From Aphodovivens avicola (GTDB lineage: Bacteria > Actinomycetota > Coriobacteriia > Coriobacteriales > Eggerthellaceae): DNA of 64,000 nucleotides. Made by a program: the position numbers and the translations under genes. The notes under the pieces were generated by a model, which was given only the letters and a program-made list of their open reading frames with translations, was not told where the DNA came from and did no database searches. Shown here in pieces: positions 46,391 to 55,084 of this stretch. The first letter of the stretch is position 1; every line of letters begins with the position of its first letter. The stretch is taken from positions 1 through 64,000 of the forward strand of contig DVGW01000002.1 of the NCBI GenBank assembly GCA_018712515.1, in the 5' to 3' direction.

Positions 46391-47566
46391 TTACTCGAAC
46401 ACGACGAGCTCGTCGCGGTGCACCAGCGGGCGCTCGGCGAGATGGGCCAGCAGGCGGTTGCCAGCGAGCGTCTTCTGGTCGAGGCCCTCCGCGAGCTCCA
46501 CCTCGTCGGACTCCGCCGACACGCGTCCGCGCGCGAACACGTGCCCCGTCGGATCCTTGATGTCGACGATGTCGCCGGCGTCGAAGCGCCCCTCGACGCC
46601 GCGCACGCCCACCGCCAGAAGCGACGAGCCGCGATCGATCAGGGCCTTTTTGGCCCCCTCGTCCACAGCGAGCGCGCCGCGCGCCGCATCGCCGAGCGCG
46701 ATCCAGAGCTTTTTGGGCGTGATCTCGTGCGGGCGGCTCGATGCCGCGAACAGCGTGCCGACCGAACGTCCGGCGGCGGCATCCTCGATGGCGCCCTCGC
46801 GGCGCCCGTTGCATATCACCAGCGGGATGCCCGCGACCATCAGCACGCGCGCAGCCTTGACCTTGGTGATCATGCCGCCCGACCCCGCCGCGGTGCCCGC
46901 CTCGCCGCACACCGCCATCACGCCCGCGTCGATGGCATCGACGCGCTCGATGAGGCGCGCGTCGGGGACGCGGCGCGGGTTGGCGTCGTAGAGCCCGTCG
47001 ATGTCGGACAGGATCACGACCAGCTCCGCCTCGACCAAGCACGCCACCAGCGCGGCGAGCGTGTCGTTGTCGCCGAAGCGGATCTGCTCGACCGAGACGG
47101 TGTCGTTCTCGTTGACGATGGGCACCACCCCGAAGTCGAGCAGCTTGTCGAACGTGTCGCGCGCATGCAGGTACGCCGTGCGGTCCGCCGTGTCGCGCCG
47201 GGTCAGCAGCACGAGCGAGGTGACCACCCCGTGCGGCGCGAACGCCTCGGCGTAGGCGGCGGAAAGCGCCGACTGCCCCACCGACGCTGCGGCCTGCAGG
47301 CTGGGCATGTCGCCGGGCCGCCGCTCCATCCCCAGCGCCTCGAGGCCGCACGCGATGGCGGCGGAGGTCACGATGATGGGCGACCACCCCGCCGCGCGCA
47401 CGCGGGCGACCTGGTCGGCCACCTGGCGCAGGTAGGCGCGGTCGATGCGGTTGTCGGCCGTCGTCAGCGTCGACGAGCCGATCTTCACCACCAGGGGGCG
47501 GCGGCTGGCGCGGGCCTCCCCCGCACCGTCAGCGCATGCCCCGAAAGCTCCCCCTCGCTCGCTCAT
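46391..47566 (-). CDS. proB: Glutamate 5-kinase ProB
   Basis: First step of proline synthesis. The 391-residue protein has VVKIGSSTLTTADNRID, VTSAAIACGLEALGMERRPG, NENDTVSVEQIRFGDNDTLAA, GSGGMITKVKAARVL, and a C-terminal PUA domain (from about residue 290). The start ATG overlaps the obg stop as ATGA. Feedback inhibition by proline is usual for PUA-bearing glutamate kinases but cannot be read from the sequence. Confidence 0.96.
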   Translation of the reverse strand: MSERGGAFGACADGAGEARASRRPLVVKIGSSTLTTADNRIDRAYLRQVADQVARVRAAGWSPIIVTSAAIACGLEALGMERRPGDMPSLQAAASVGQSALSAAYAEAFAPHGVVTSLVLLTRRDTADRTAYLHARDTFDKLLDFGVVPIVNENDTVSVEQIRFGDNDTLAALVACLVEAELVVILSDIDGLYDANPRRVPDARLIERVDAIDAGVMAVCGEAGTAAGSGGMITKVKAARVLMVAGIPLVICNGRREGAIEDAAAGRSVGTLFAASSRPHEITPKKLWIALGDAARGALAVDEGAKKALIDRGSSLLAVGVRGVEGRFDAGDIVDIKDPTGHVFARGRVSAESDEVELAEGLDQKTLAGNRLLAHLAERPLVHRDELVVFE

Positions 47567-48960
47567 AGCTCCAGCTCCTGATACGGGTCGTCGATGCCCG
47601 CCGCCGATTCGAACTCGAAGGCGTAGCCGAGGATGCGCACCTCGTCGCCGTTGCGGGCGCCGGCGTTCTCGAGCGCCTTGTCGACGCCGAGCCGCTTGAA
47701 GCGGTGCTGCAGGAAGGCGAGCGCCTCCTCGTTCTCCCAGTCGGTCTGCACGACCATGCGCTCGACCTGGGGGCCCTCCACGCGGAAGATGCCGTCGGAG
47801 AGCTTGCGCACCTTGAACGCCTTGTCGCGCTTCTCGCGCTTGAGCTCCCACACCCGGTCGTACTGGACCTCGGAGGCGGCCAGCTCCTCGCGCGCTTGCT
47901 CGCGCAGCTCGCGGACCTTCGATCCGATGGCGGCCTTCAAACTCTCGACGCCCTCGCCGGTGAGCGCGCTGATCAGGTAGAGCTTGGGGTCGATGCGGCT
48001 CATCGCGAACTCGTCGCCGCCCGCCGCGGCGATGGAGTCTGCCTTCACGCGCTCGGCGAGGCGGCGCGCCGCCTCCTCGGTGCCGGGGGCGTCGATCTTG
48101 TTGCCCACGACGATGCGCGGACGGGCCTCCAGCTCGTCGGCGTACAGCGCCAGCTCGCGATTGATGATCTCGTAGTCCTCCAGCGGGTCGCGCCCCTCGA
48201 AGCCGCCCGTCAGGTCGACCACGTGCACGATGAGCGCGGTGCGCTCGATGTGGCGCAGGAACTCGTGCCCCAGCCCGCGGCCCTCGTGCGCGCCCTCGAT
48301 CAGGCCGGGGATGTCGGCGACGACGAAGCTGTAGTCGTCGGTGCGCGCCACGCCCAAGTTGGGCACGAGCGTCGTGAACGGGTAGTCGGCGATCTTGGGA
48401 CGAGCGGCGGAGAGCTTGGAGATCAGCGAGGATTTGCCCGCCGACGGCACGCCGACGAGCGCGGCGTCGGCCATCAGCTTCATCTCCAGCTCGATCCAGC
48501 GCTCCTCGGCCGGCTCGCCCAGCTCGGCGAACGCGGGCGCGCGGCGCGTGGAGGTGACGAAGTGGATGTTGCCGCGGCCGCCCATGCCGCCGCTGGCGAC
48601 GGTGACCGTCTCTCCGTCGTGGGTGAGGTCGGCGATCATCTCGCCGGTCTCCTTGCGCTCGTCGTCGTAGGCGTGCACGACGGTGCCCACCGGCACGCGC
48701 AGGATCAGGTCCTCGCCGGTGGCGCCGTGCATGCGGCTGCCCTTGCCGTGCGTGCCGCGCTGCGCCTTGAAGTGGTGCTTGAAGCGGTAGTCGATCAGCG
48801 AGGACAGGCTCGCGTCGGCGCGCAGCACGACGTTTCCGCCGTGGCCGCCGTCGCCGCCGTCGGGACCGCCCTTGGGCACATGGGCCTCACGGCGAAACGA
48901 CATGCAGCCCGCGCCGCCGTCGCCGCCTTTCACGAATATGCGAACCTTGTCGATAAACAT
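47563..48960 (-). CDS. obg: GTPase Obg/CgtA
   Basis: Ribosome-associated GTPase for 50S assembly and stress control. The 465-residue protein has the glycine-rich Obg fold (FVKGGDGGAGCMSFRREAHV, PDGGDGGHGGNVVL), a G domain with GVPSAGKSSLI, DIPGLIEGAHEGRGLGHEF and NKID, and a C-terminal OCT domain as in Gram-positive Obg proteins. The ATG at 48960 gives the usual start MFIDKVRIFVKGGDGG. It is separated from rpmA by a terminator and 222 bases, so the obg-proBA-nadD run has its own promoter. Confidence 0.96.
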   Translation of the reverse strand: MFIDKVRIFVKGGDGGAGCMSFRREAHVPKGGPDGGDGGHGGNVVLRADASLSSLIDYRFKHHFKAQRGTHGKGSRMHGATGEDLILRVPVGTVVHAYDDERKETGEMIADLTHDGETVTVASGGMGGRGNIHFVTSTRRAPAFAELGEPAEERWIELEMKLMADAALVGVPSAGKSSLISKLSAARPKIADYPFTTLVPNLGVARTDDYSFVVADIPGLIEGAHEGRGLGHEFLRHIERTALIVHVVDLTGGFEGRDPLEDYEIINRELALYADELEARPRIVVGNKIDAPGTEEAARRLAERVKADSIAAAGGDEFAMSRIDPKLYLISALTGEGVESLKAAIGSKVRELREQAREELAASEVQYDRVWELKREKRDKAFKVRKLSDGIFRVEGPQVERMVVQTDWENEEALAFLQHRFKRLGVDKALENAGARNGDEVRILGYAFEFESAAGIDDPYQELEL

Positions 48961-49104
48961 TGCGTGCTCTTTCGTCCTGCGCCGCTCGAAGCAGCGCGCC
49001 ATCAGGGGCAACGGGAGGATGGAGGGCGCATGGCGGCAGCCGAGCCGAAGCCGTTGCGCCGGGCCGATCCCGCTCCCGTGCCGAACAGGTCGATTGTATA
49101 TGAA

Positions 49105-49131
49105 AATGCCCCCTGGGTTGCAGAGGGCATT
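49105..49131 (-). terminator. Intrinsic terminator after rpmA
   Basis: On the minus strand AATGCCCTCTG pairs with CAGGGGGCATT (11 bp, one U.G wobble) around a 5-base loop and is followed by TTCATAT. It ends the rplU-rpmA transcript before obg. Confidence 0.8.
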
Positions 49132-49182
49132 CTCGGATCCGATTTGATCGCGGCCAGCGGCAGCCGGCCTGGCGAGGCGGGT

Positions 49183-49434
49183 TTACGCCTCGGGACGGAC
49201 GTGGATGCGGCGCTTGACGCCGTTGGTGAACTCCAGCGTGCCGTCGCACAGGGCGAACAGCGTGTCGTCCTTGCCGCGGCCGACGTTCTCGCCGGGATGG
49301 AACTTGGTGCCGCGCTGACGCACGATGACGTTGCCGGTGCGGACCTTCTGGCCGGCGAACATCTTCACGCCAAGGCGCTGAGCGCGGGAATCGCGGCCGT
49401 TACGGCTGGAACCGAGACCTTTCTTATGAGCCAT
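49183..49434 (-). CDS. rpmA: 50S ribosomal protein L27
   Basis: Ribosomal protein near the peptidyl transferase centre. The 83-residue protein begins directly with MAHKKGLGSSRNGRDSRAQR, without the N-terminal prosequence cleaved by Prp in Firmicutes. It also shows VIVRQRGTKFHPGENVGRGK. It follows rplU by 26 bases in the usual rplU-rpmA-obg order. Confidence 0.98.
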   Translation of the reverse strand: MAHKKGLGSSRNGRDSRAQRLGVKMFAGQKVRTGNVIVRQRGTKFHPGENVGRGKDDTLFALCDGTLEFTNGVKRRIHVRPEA

Positions 49435-49460
49435 GAGACTACCTCCCTTGCTTGTCGGCC

Positions 49461-49766
49461 TTAGCCGATGGACTCGACCTGGATGCGGGTCAGATACTGA
49501 CGATGGCCGCGCATCTTCTTGTAGTTCTTGCGCTTCTTGAACTTGAACACGAGCTGCTTCTCGCCGCGGAACTGCTCGATGACGGTGGCGGTCACCTTGG
49601 TGGCAGCGGCCTTGGCCGGATCGGCCTCGACCTTGTCGCCGTCGACGATGCAGATGGCGGTGAGCTCGACTTTGGAGCCGACCTCGGCGTCGAGCTTCTC
49701 GACGTTCAGCTTGTCGCCGGGGGCAACCTTGTACTGCTTGCCGCCGGTCTTCACGATTGCGTACAT
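49461..49766 (-). CDS. rplU: 50S ribosomal protein L21
   Basis: Large-subunit ribosomal protein. The 101-residue protein starts MYAIVKTGGKQYKVAPGD and ends KMRGHRQYLTRIQVESIG. The ATG has AAGGAGA upstream. It has a long leader of about 125 nt from the promoter at 49901-49928, which includes a GCGCCC/GGGCGC hairpin. No prp gene lies between it and rpmA. Confidence 0.98.
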   Translation of the reverse strand: MYAIVKTGGKQYKVAPGDKLNVEKLDAEVGSKVELTAICIVDGDKVEADPAKAAATKVTATVIEQFRGEKQLVFKFKKRKNYKKMRGHRQYLTRIQVESIG

Positions 49767-49900
49767 GTGCGTCTCCTTGTAGACTCGCAAGGCGATAACT
49801 TTCGACGTCGCCGTAGCAAGCCCCGCAGGGTCGGATGCACAGCCGACGTGTATCATCGCACTCCACTTACGCCGCGCCCCCTTTGGGCGCAACCTCATGC

Positions 49901-49928
49901 ATGATAGCAGAGTTGCCGAAAAGTTCAA
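49901..49928 (-). promoter_or_regulatory. Promoter of rplU-rpmA
   Basis: TTGAAC (49923-49928) and TATCAT (49901-49906) on the minus strand are 16 bp apart. Transcription would start near 49894, leaving about 125 nt of untranslated leader. The leader contains GCGCCC / GGGCGC near 49873-49890 and could be an L21-type autoregulatory leader. The remainder of the 337-base gap to polA is repeat copy D. Confidence 0.65.
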
Positions 49929-49978
49929 TGCCGGAAATATGGAGATATATCCTTACGCCATGAGGAGGCGCGCGAGCC

Positions 49979-50092
49979 CGGCGGCCTGGGGAGGACCCTC
50001 GTGCTCAAACAGGAGCTGAGCTCGCACGGACCGTCCACTGGACGGTCCGGCTCGTGCGCATACTGCGCGCGAGGCCCCTCCCCAGGCCGCCG
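49979..50092 (-). repeat. Structured repeat element, copy D
   Basis: Perfect 16-bp outer arms (49979-49994 and 50077-50092) enclose, on the minus strand, GCGCGCAGTATGCGCA and CCTGTTTGAGCACGAG. The inner hairpin is CGGACCGTCC-AGT-GGACGGTCCG, with CGCAC / GTGCG outside it. It lies 11 bases after the polA stop in the same orientation as polA. Confidence 0.85.
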
Positions 50093-50103
50093 TGCTGACC
50101 GAA

Positions 50104-52731
50104 TCAGTGCGCCTCGGCCCAGTTGGCGCCGGTCTGCACGTCCACCACGAGCGGCACGCGCAGCTTCGCCACGTTCTCCATGATCTCGCGCACGAGCGCC
50201 GAGAGCCTCTCCACCTCGTCCTCCGGCACGCTGAAGTCCAGCTCGTCGTGCACCTGCACGAGCAGGCGGGCGCGCATGCCCTCTGCCATCAGGCGGTCCT
50301 GCACCTGGCGCATCGCCAACTTGATGATGTCGGCGGCGCTGCCCTGCATGGGATGGTTCATCGCCGTGCGCTCGCCGAAGCCGCGCTGGCTGGCGTTGGA
50401 CGACTTGAGCTCGGGAATGTGGCGCTTGCGGCCGAACATCGTCTCGGCGAAGCCGCTCTCCTTGGCGCGCGCGACCGTGTCGTCCAGGTACGCGCGCACG
50501 CCGGGATAGGCCTCGAAGTAACGGTCGATCATCTCCTTGGCCTCGCCGAACGGGATCCCCAGGCTCTGGGACAGGCCGAACGCCTGCTGGCCGTAGACGA
50601 TGCCGAAGTTGACCGCCTTGGCGCGGCTGCGCAGCTCGGGCGTGACCTCCTCGACCGGCACGCCGAACACGCGCGCCGCCGTCGAGGCGTGGAAGTCCGC
50701 CCCGCTGCAGAACGCGTCGACCAGGTGCTCGTCGGCCGACAGGTGCGCGAGCAGGCGCAGCTCGATCTGGGAGTAGTCGGCCGAAAGGAAGCGCTCGCCC
50801 CGCTCAAGCGGCACGAAGCACGTGCGGATCTGGCGGCCGAACTCGGTGCGCACGGGGATGTTCTGGAGGTTCGGATCCGACGAGGACAGGCGGCCGGTGG
50901 TGGTGACCGTCTCGTTGAACGTGGTGTGCACGCGCCCGTCGCCCGCACGCAGACGCGGCAGCGTGTCGATGTAGGTCGACTTGATCTTGGCGAGCTCGCG
51001 GTAGCGCAGGACGAGCGCCGGCGCCTCGTGCTCGGCGGACAGCTCCTTGAGCACGCTCGCGTCGGTGGAGTAGCCGCGCTGATTCTTCTTGCGCGGCTTG
51101 AGGCCGAGCACCTCGAACAGGATGTGCGAGAGCTGCTTGGGCGAGTCGAGGTTGAACTCCTCCCCCGCGATCCCGTAGATGCGCGAGGACAGCTCGTCGA
51201 GCTCGCGCTGCGTGGACTCGCCGAGGCTCTTGAGGTGCGCGGTGTCGATGGCGGCACCCGTGCGCTCCATGATCGCGAGCACCGCGACGAGCGGCAGATC
51301 GATGTCACGGTAGGCTGCCAGCGACCCGTCGCGCTCGAGCGCGCGCTCGAGCGGTTCGGCGAGGCGGCGCGCCGCGGCGGCCTGGGAGGCGGCGAGCACG
51401 TCGTCGTCCTTGGCTTCGGGCAGGACGCCGCCCACATACGCGTCGAGCAGCGCGTCGTAGGAGTACGACGTCACCGACGAGTTGAGGACGTAGCCGGCAA
51501 GCCCCAGGTCGAACGCGTCCATGGACATGAGGTCCGCATCGTCGACGAGCGCGGGAAGCGACGTGTCGGCGGGATAGACGCGGTGCAACTCAGCCTTGAC
51601 ATCGAGCGTCGCGAACGGGCACTCGCGCACGATCCGCGCGAACGCGGAAAGCCCCTCGTCGTCGGCGAGCAGCGCAGTGCCCTCCTCCGTGTTGACGGCG
51701 AGGCGGATGCCGGAGCTGAACAGCGACTCCTGCTCGGGCGCGACGAAGGAGACGCCCACGCGCGCGCCCTTTCCGCACGCCTCGTCGATCAGGCGCAGCG
51801 CGTCCCCGCCCGTCAGGACGGGCTCCCACTCCAGCGGCGCAACCTGCTTGGCGGGCTCCTCGCCCACCAGCTTCAGCACACGCGTCAGATGGGCGTTGAA
51901 CCGCACCGCGCGGAACGCCGCGGTGACCTCGTCGACGTCGAACGACGGGAAGCTCGCGTCCTCGATGTCGAGCGGGAAGTCCAGATCGCGCACGATCGTC
52001 GCCACGCGGCGGCTGATGTAGGCGGCGTCCTTGTTCTCCTGGAGGTTCTGGAGCTGCTTGCCCTTGAGCTTGTCGAGGTTCTCGTAGATGCCGTCGATGC
52101 TCCCGTAAGCCGAAAGCAGGCGCGCCGCGCCCTTGTCGCCGATGCCGGGCACGCCGGGGATGTTGTCGGAGCTGTCGCCTTTGAGGCCCAGGAAATCGGG
52201 GAACTGCGCGGGCGTCACCCCGTAGCGCTCCTCAACCTCGGCGGGGCCGTAGATCGCCACGTCGGTGATGCCCTTCTTGGTGGTGACGATGCGGGTCAGG
52301 TCGCTCGCCAGCTGGTAGGCGTCCTTGTCGCCGGTGACGAGCAGCGTCTCGTAGCCGAGCTCCTCGTCGCGCGCCGCGATGGTGCCCAGAACGTCGTCGC
52401 CCTCCCAGCCCTTCACGCGCACGACCGGCACGTTCATGGACTCGAGCAGGCTCTCGATGATCGGGAACTGCACCTTGAGGTCCTCGTCCATCGGCGGGCG
52501 CTGCGCCTTGTACTGCTCGAGCGCCTCCATGCGGAACGCCGGGCGGCCCGCATCGAACGCGCAGATGACGGCGTCGGGCGACGCGACCTCGACGAACTTG
52601 AGGAACATCGAGATGAAGCCGAACACCGCGTTGGTGGGCGTGCCGTCGGGGGCGTTCATCGTGGGAGGCACCGCATGGTAGGCGCGGTGCATGAGCGAGT
52701 TTCCGTCGATGACGGCGATCTTTCTGGGCAT
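50104..52731 (-). CDS. polA: DNA polymerase I
   Basis: Repair and Okazaki-fragment polymerase. The 875-residue protein has an N-terminal 5'-3' exonuclease (IDGNSLMHRAYHAVPP, DDVLGTIAARDEE, GLKGDSSDNIPGVPGIG), a central 3'-5' exonuclease-like domain, and the polymerase with DPNLQNIPVRTEFGRQIR, FLSADYSQIELRLLAHLS, RAKAVNFGIVYG and LLVQVHDELDFSVP. The 3'-5' domain reads FATLDVKAEL where the DxE metal ligands should be, so proofreading is probably absent. The ribosome site is GGGGAGG. It has a TATACT -10-like box about 35 bases before the ATG. Confidence 0.96.
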   Translation of the reverse strand: MPRKIAVIDGNSLMHRAYHAVPPTMNAPDGTPTNAVFGFISMFLKFVEVASPDAVICAFDAGRPAFRMEALEQYKAQRPPMDEDLKVQFPIIESLLESMNVPVVRVKGWEGDDVLGTIAARDEELGYETLLVTGDKDAYQLASDLTRIVTTKKGITDVAIYGPAEVEERYGVTPAQFPDFLGLKGDSSDNIPGVPGIGDKGAARLLSAYGSIDGIYENLDKLKGKQLQNLQENKDAAYISRRVATIVRDLDFPLDIEDASFPSFDVDEVTAAFRAVRFNAHLTRVLKLVGEEPAKQVAPLEWEPVLTGGDALRLIDEACGKGARVGVSFVAPEQESLFSSGIRLAVNTEEGTALLADDEGLSAFARIVRECPFATLDVKAELHRVYPADTSLPALVDDADLMSMDAFDLGLAGYVLNSSVTSYSYDALLDAYVGGVLPEAKDDDVLAASQAAAARRLAEPLERALERDGSLAAYRDIDLPLVAVLAIMERTGAAIDTAHLKSLGESTQRELDELSSRIYGIAGEEFNLDSPKQLSHILFEVLGLKPRKKNQRGYSTDASVLKELSAEHEAPALVLRYRELAKIKSTYIDTLPRLRAGDGRVHTTFNETVTTTGRLSSSDPNLQNIPVRTEFGRQIRTCFVPLERGERFLSADYSQIELRLLAHLSADEHLVDAFCSGADFHASTAARVFGVPVEEVTPELRSRAKAVNFGIVYGQQAFGLSQSLGIPFGEAKEMIDRYFEAYPGVRAYLDDTVARAKESGFAETMFGRKRHIPELKSSNASQRGFGERTAMNHPMQGSAADIIKLAMRQVQDRLMAEGMRARLLVQVHDELDFSVPEDEVERLSALVREIMENVAKLRVPLVVDVQTGANWAEAH

Positions 52732-52775
52732 AGGGCATCCTCCCCTAGTCGGTTTCCGATCGCCTAGTATAGAGC

Positions 52776-52809
52776 AAAACGGAAGCGGCGGCCCTTCGAC
52801 CGCCGCTTC
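52776..52809 (-). terminator. Intrinsic terminator of glnR
   Basis: A 10-bp perfect stem GAAGCGGCGG / CCGCCGCTTC with an 8-base loop begins 4 bases after the glnR stop and is followed on the minus strand by CGTTTTGC. Confidence 0.75.
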
Positions 52810-52812
52810 GAC

Positions 52813-53481
52813 CTAATTCCAGAGGTAGCCGACGCCGCGCACCGTCTCGAGGTGCTGCGCGAGCTCGGGACCGAGCTTGGCGCGGATGCGGCGGACGTGG
52901 ACGTCGACCGTGCGCGATCCGCCGTAGTAGTCGAACCCCCACACATGGCGCAGCAGCGCGTCGCGCGAGTAGGTGCGCCCGGGATGCGTCGCGAGGAACG
53001 CGAGCAGCGCGTATTCCAGGTAGGTGAGGTCGAGCGGCTCGCCGTCGACCTCCACCTGGTAGGTCGCCAGGTTGATGGTCATGGCGTCGACGGTCACGCA
53101 CGACGCGGTGGTCTGCTCGCTGCCCGGCCAGAGCAGCTGGCGCACGCGCACCGTGCACTCGGCCGCAGTCGCGTTGCGCATGACGAAGTCGGAGCGCACG
53201 CGCGCCGGCGGCACGAAGTCGGCGAGCTGCTCCTCGGACAGGATCACGAGCAGCGTGCCGTTGCCGTCGGCGACGAGCATGTCCTCGGCCGCCGCCACGC
53301 CCGCGGCGACGTCGCCGCGCACCTCGTAGATGACCAGATCGTAGCCGGGATGCTTCACCAGGAGGTTCTTGAACTGCAGCGACGACCCCGCGGCGACCTC
53401 CACGTCGAGCGCCGAGAGGACCTGCTGGAACTTATGGGCGTTGTCGAGGCTGTCCGCAACGAATATGACCGACTTCTTCAT
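52813..53481 (-). CDS. glnR: GlnR-like orphan OmpR-family response regulator
   Basis: Probable transcriptional regulator of nitrogen assimilation. The 222-residue protein has an atypical receiver domain and a C-terminal winged helix with LDLTYLEYALLAFLATHPGR, YSRDALLRHVWGFDYYGGSR and TVDVHVRRIRAKLGPELAQH, close to actinobacterial GlnR. The usual phosphorylation Asp position (end of DLVIYE) is Glu53, so control by phosphorylation is unlikely. No kinase gene is adjacent. It lies 34 bases downstream of glnA on the same strand, supporting the assignment; AfsQ/MtrA-like regulators are less likely. Confidence 0.82.
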   Translation of the reverse strand: MKKSVIFVADSLDNAHKFQQVLSALDVEVAAGSSLQFKNLLVKHPGYDLVIYEVRGDVAAGVAAAEDMLVADGNGTLLVILSEEQLADFVPPARVRSDFVMRNATAAECTVRVRQLLWPGSEQTTASCVTVDAMTINLATYQVEVDGEPLDLTYLEYALLAFLATHPGRTYSRDALLRHVWGFDYYGGSRTVDVHVRRIRAKLGPELAQHLETVRGVGYLWN

Positions 53482-53515
53482 CGCGCTCGCCTCCTCCCCT
53501 CATCCGCGGCGCCCA

Positions 53516-54826
53516 TCAGAGCACCGCCAGGTAGCGATTGCGCTCCCACTGGGACACGCTGCTTTGGTAGGATCCCCACTCCTCGCGCTTGGCGTCCACG
53601 AGGTAGCGGTGGATGTGGTCGCCCAGCGTCCGGCGCATCAGATCCGACGCCTCGAACAGCTCGATCGCCTCGCCCAGGTTGCGCGGCAGCGAGCGGGCGT
53701 CCTGCGCGCCGGCGTCGGCGGGGGGCATGAGGGAGAGCCCCTCCTCGATGCCCGCGAGGCCGGCGGCCAGCATCACGGCGAACGCGAGATAGGGGTTCGC
53801 GGCGGGATCGGGGCTGCGCAGCTCGATGCGGCAGGTGCGCTCGCGGTTGGGGCGGTAGCCCGGGATGCGCACGAGGCTCGTGCGGTCGGTGCGCGCCCAC
53901 GACAGCTGGACCGGCGCCTTGCCGTCTCCCACCAGGCGCTTGTAGGAGTTGACGGTCTGGTTGGTCACCAGGCAGAACTCCGGCGCGTACTTGAGCAGGC
54001 CGGCGATGTAGCTTTTCGCGAGGGACGACAGGCACAGGCCCTCGGGATCCTTGGGATCGAAGAACGCGTTGCGGCCGTCGAGGTCGAACAGGCTCTGGTG
54101 CACGTGCATGGCGCTGCCCGGGGCGTCCGAGAGGGGCTTGGGCATGAAGGAGGCGTGCACGCCGTGCTTGATGGCGATCTCCTTGACGACCATCTTGTAG
54201 GTCATGACGGCGTCCGCCATGGACAGCGCCTCGTCGTAGCGCAGGTCGATCTCATGCTGCGAGGGGCCGAGCTCGTGGTGCGAGTACTCGACGGGGATGC
54301 CCATCTTCTCGAGCGTGAGGACGGTGTCGCGGCGCAGGTCGCTGGCATAGTCGAGCGTGGTGAGGTCGAAGTATCCACCGGTGTCGAGCACCTCGGTGCC
54401 CGCGGGGTCCTTGAAGTAGTAGTACTCGAGCTCGGGGCCGACGTTGAAGATGTAGCCCATGTCCGCAGCGCGCTCGACGGTGCGCGCGAGCACGTGGCGC
54501 GGATCGCCCTCGAACGGGGCGCCGTCGGGGCGGCGGATGTCGCAGAACATGCGGGCGACCGCGTTGGACTCGGGGCGCCACGGCAGGACCTGGAACGTGG
54601 AGGCGTCGGGGAACGCCAGCATGTCGGATTCCGCCTCGAGCGCGAACCCCTCGATGCAGCTGCCGTCGAAGCCCATGCCGTCGGCGAACGCGTTGTCGAG
54701 CTCGCTGGGGATGACGGCGAACGACTTCATGTTGCCCATGACGTCGGTGAACCAGAAGCGCACGAAGTGCACGTCGCGGCTCTTGATGGTTTTGAGCACG
54801 AAGTCCTGCTGCGGATTGGGGGTCAT
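53516..54826 (-). CDS. glnA: Glutamine synthetase type I
   Basis: ATP-dependent synthesis of glutamine from glutamate and ammonia. The 436-residue protein has FTDVMGNMKSFAVIPSELD, GFDGSCIEGF, VGPELEYYYF, ELGPSQHEIDLRY, NQTVNSYKRLVG and CRIELRSPDPAANPYLAFAV. It lacks the C-terminal adenylylation Tyr region (NLYDLP), so it belongs to the GSI-alpha type regulated by feedback or transcription rather than adenylylation. The ATG at 54826 has AGGA upstream; the reading frame extends beyond it without homology. glnR follows. Confidence 0.95.
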   Translation of the reverse strand: MTPNPQQDFVLKTIKSRDVHFVRFWFTDVMGNMKSFAVIPSELDNAFADGMGFDGSCIEGFALEAESDMLAFPDASTFQVLPWRPESNAVARMFCDIRRPDGAPFEGDPRHVLARTVERAADMGYIFNVGPELEYYYFKDPAGTEVLDTGGYFDLTTLDYASDLRRDTVLTLEKMGIPVEYSHHELGPSQHEIDLRYDEALSMADAVMTYKMVVKEIAIKHGVHASFMPKPLSDAPGSAMHVHQSLFDLDGRNAFFDPKDPEGLCLSSLAKSYIAGLLKYAPEFCLVTNQTVNSYKRLVGDGKAPVQLSWARTDRTSLVRIPGYRPNRERTCRIELRSPDPAANPYLAFAVMLAAGLAGIEEGLSLMPPADAGAQDARSLPRNLGEAIELFEASDLMRRTLGDHIHRYLVDAKREEWGSYQSSVSQWERNRYLAVL

Positions 54827-55012
54827 CGCCTGGTCCTTTCCTCGAAGGCGTTGCCTTGCGGCGGGACGCGCGGCGCGCCTGCCTCGCAAAGACGCGGAGC
54901 GGGCGCCCATGCGGAAAGCGCGTTTCGGCCCGCCGCGCCGCTGCCGACGCGGCGGAAGGCGCGCTCCCCCGCCTATGACCGACCAGTATAGCGTGAAAAG
55001 TTTGCGAGCGCG

Positions 55013-55043
55013 TTAAAAAGGGCCCGGTCGAAGACCGAGCCCT
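55013..55043 (-). terminator. Intrinsic terminator of metQ
   Basis: On the minus strand AGGGCTCGGTC-TTC-GACCGGGCCCT forms a strong stem followed by TTTTTAACG, 42 bases after the metQ stop and upstream of glnA. Confidence 0.88.
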
Positions 55044-55084
55044 CCGTCATCGCGCTTGCGCGCCGTTTCCCAGCCGGAAGCCGC

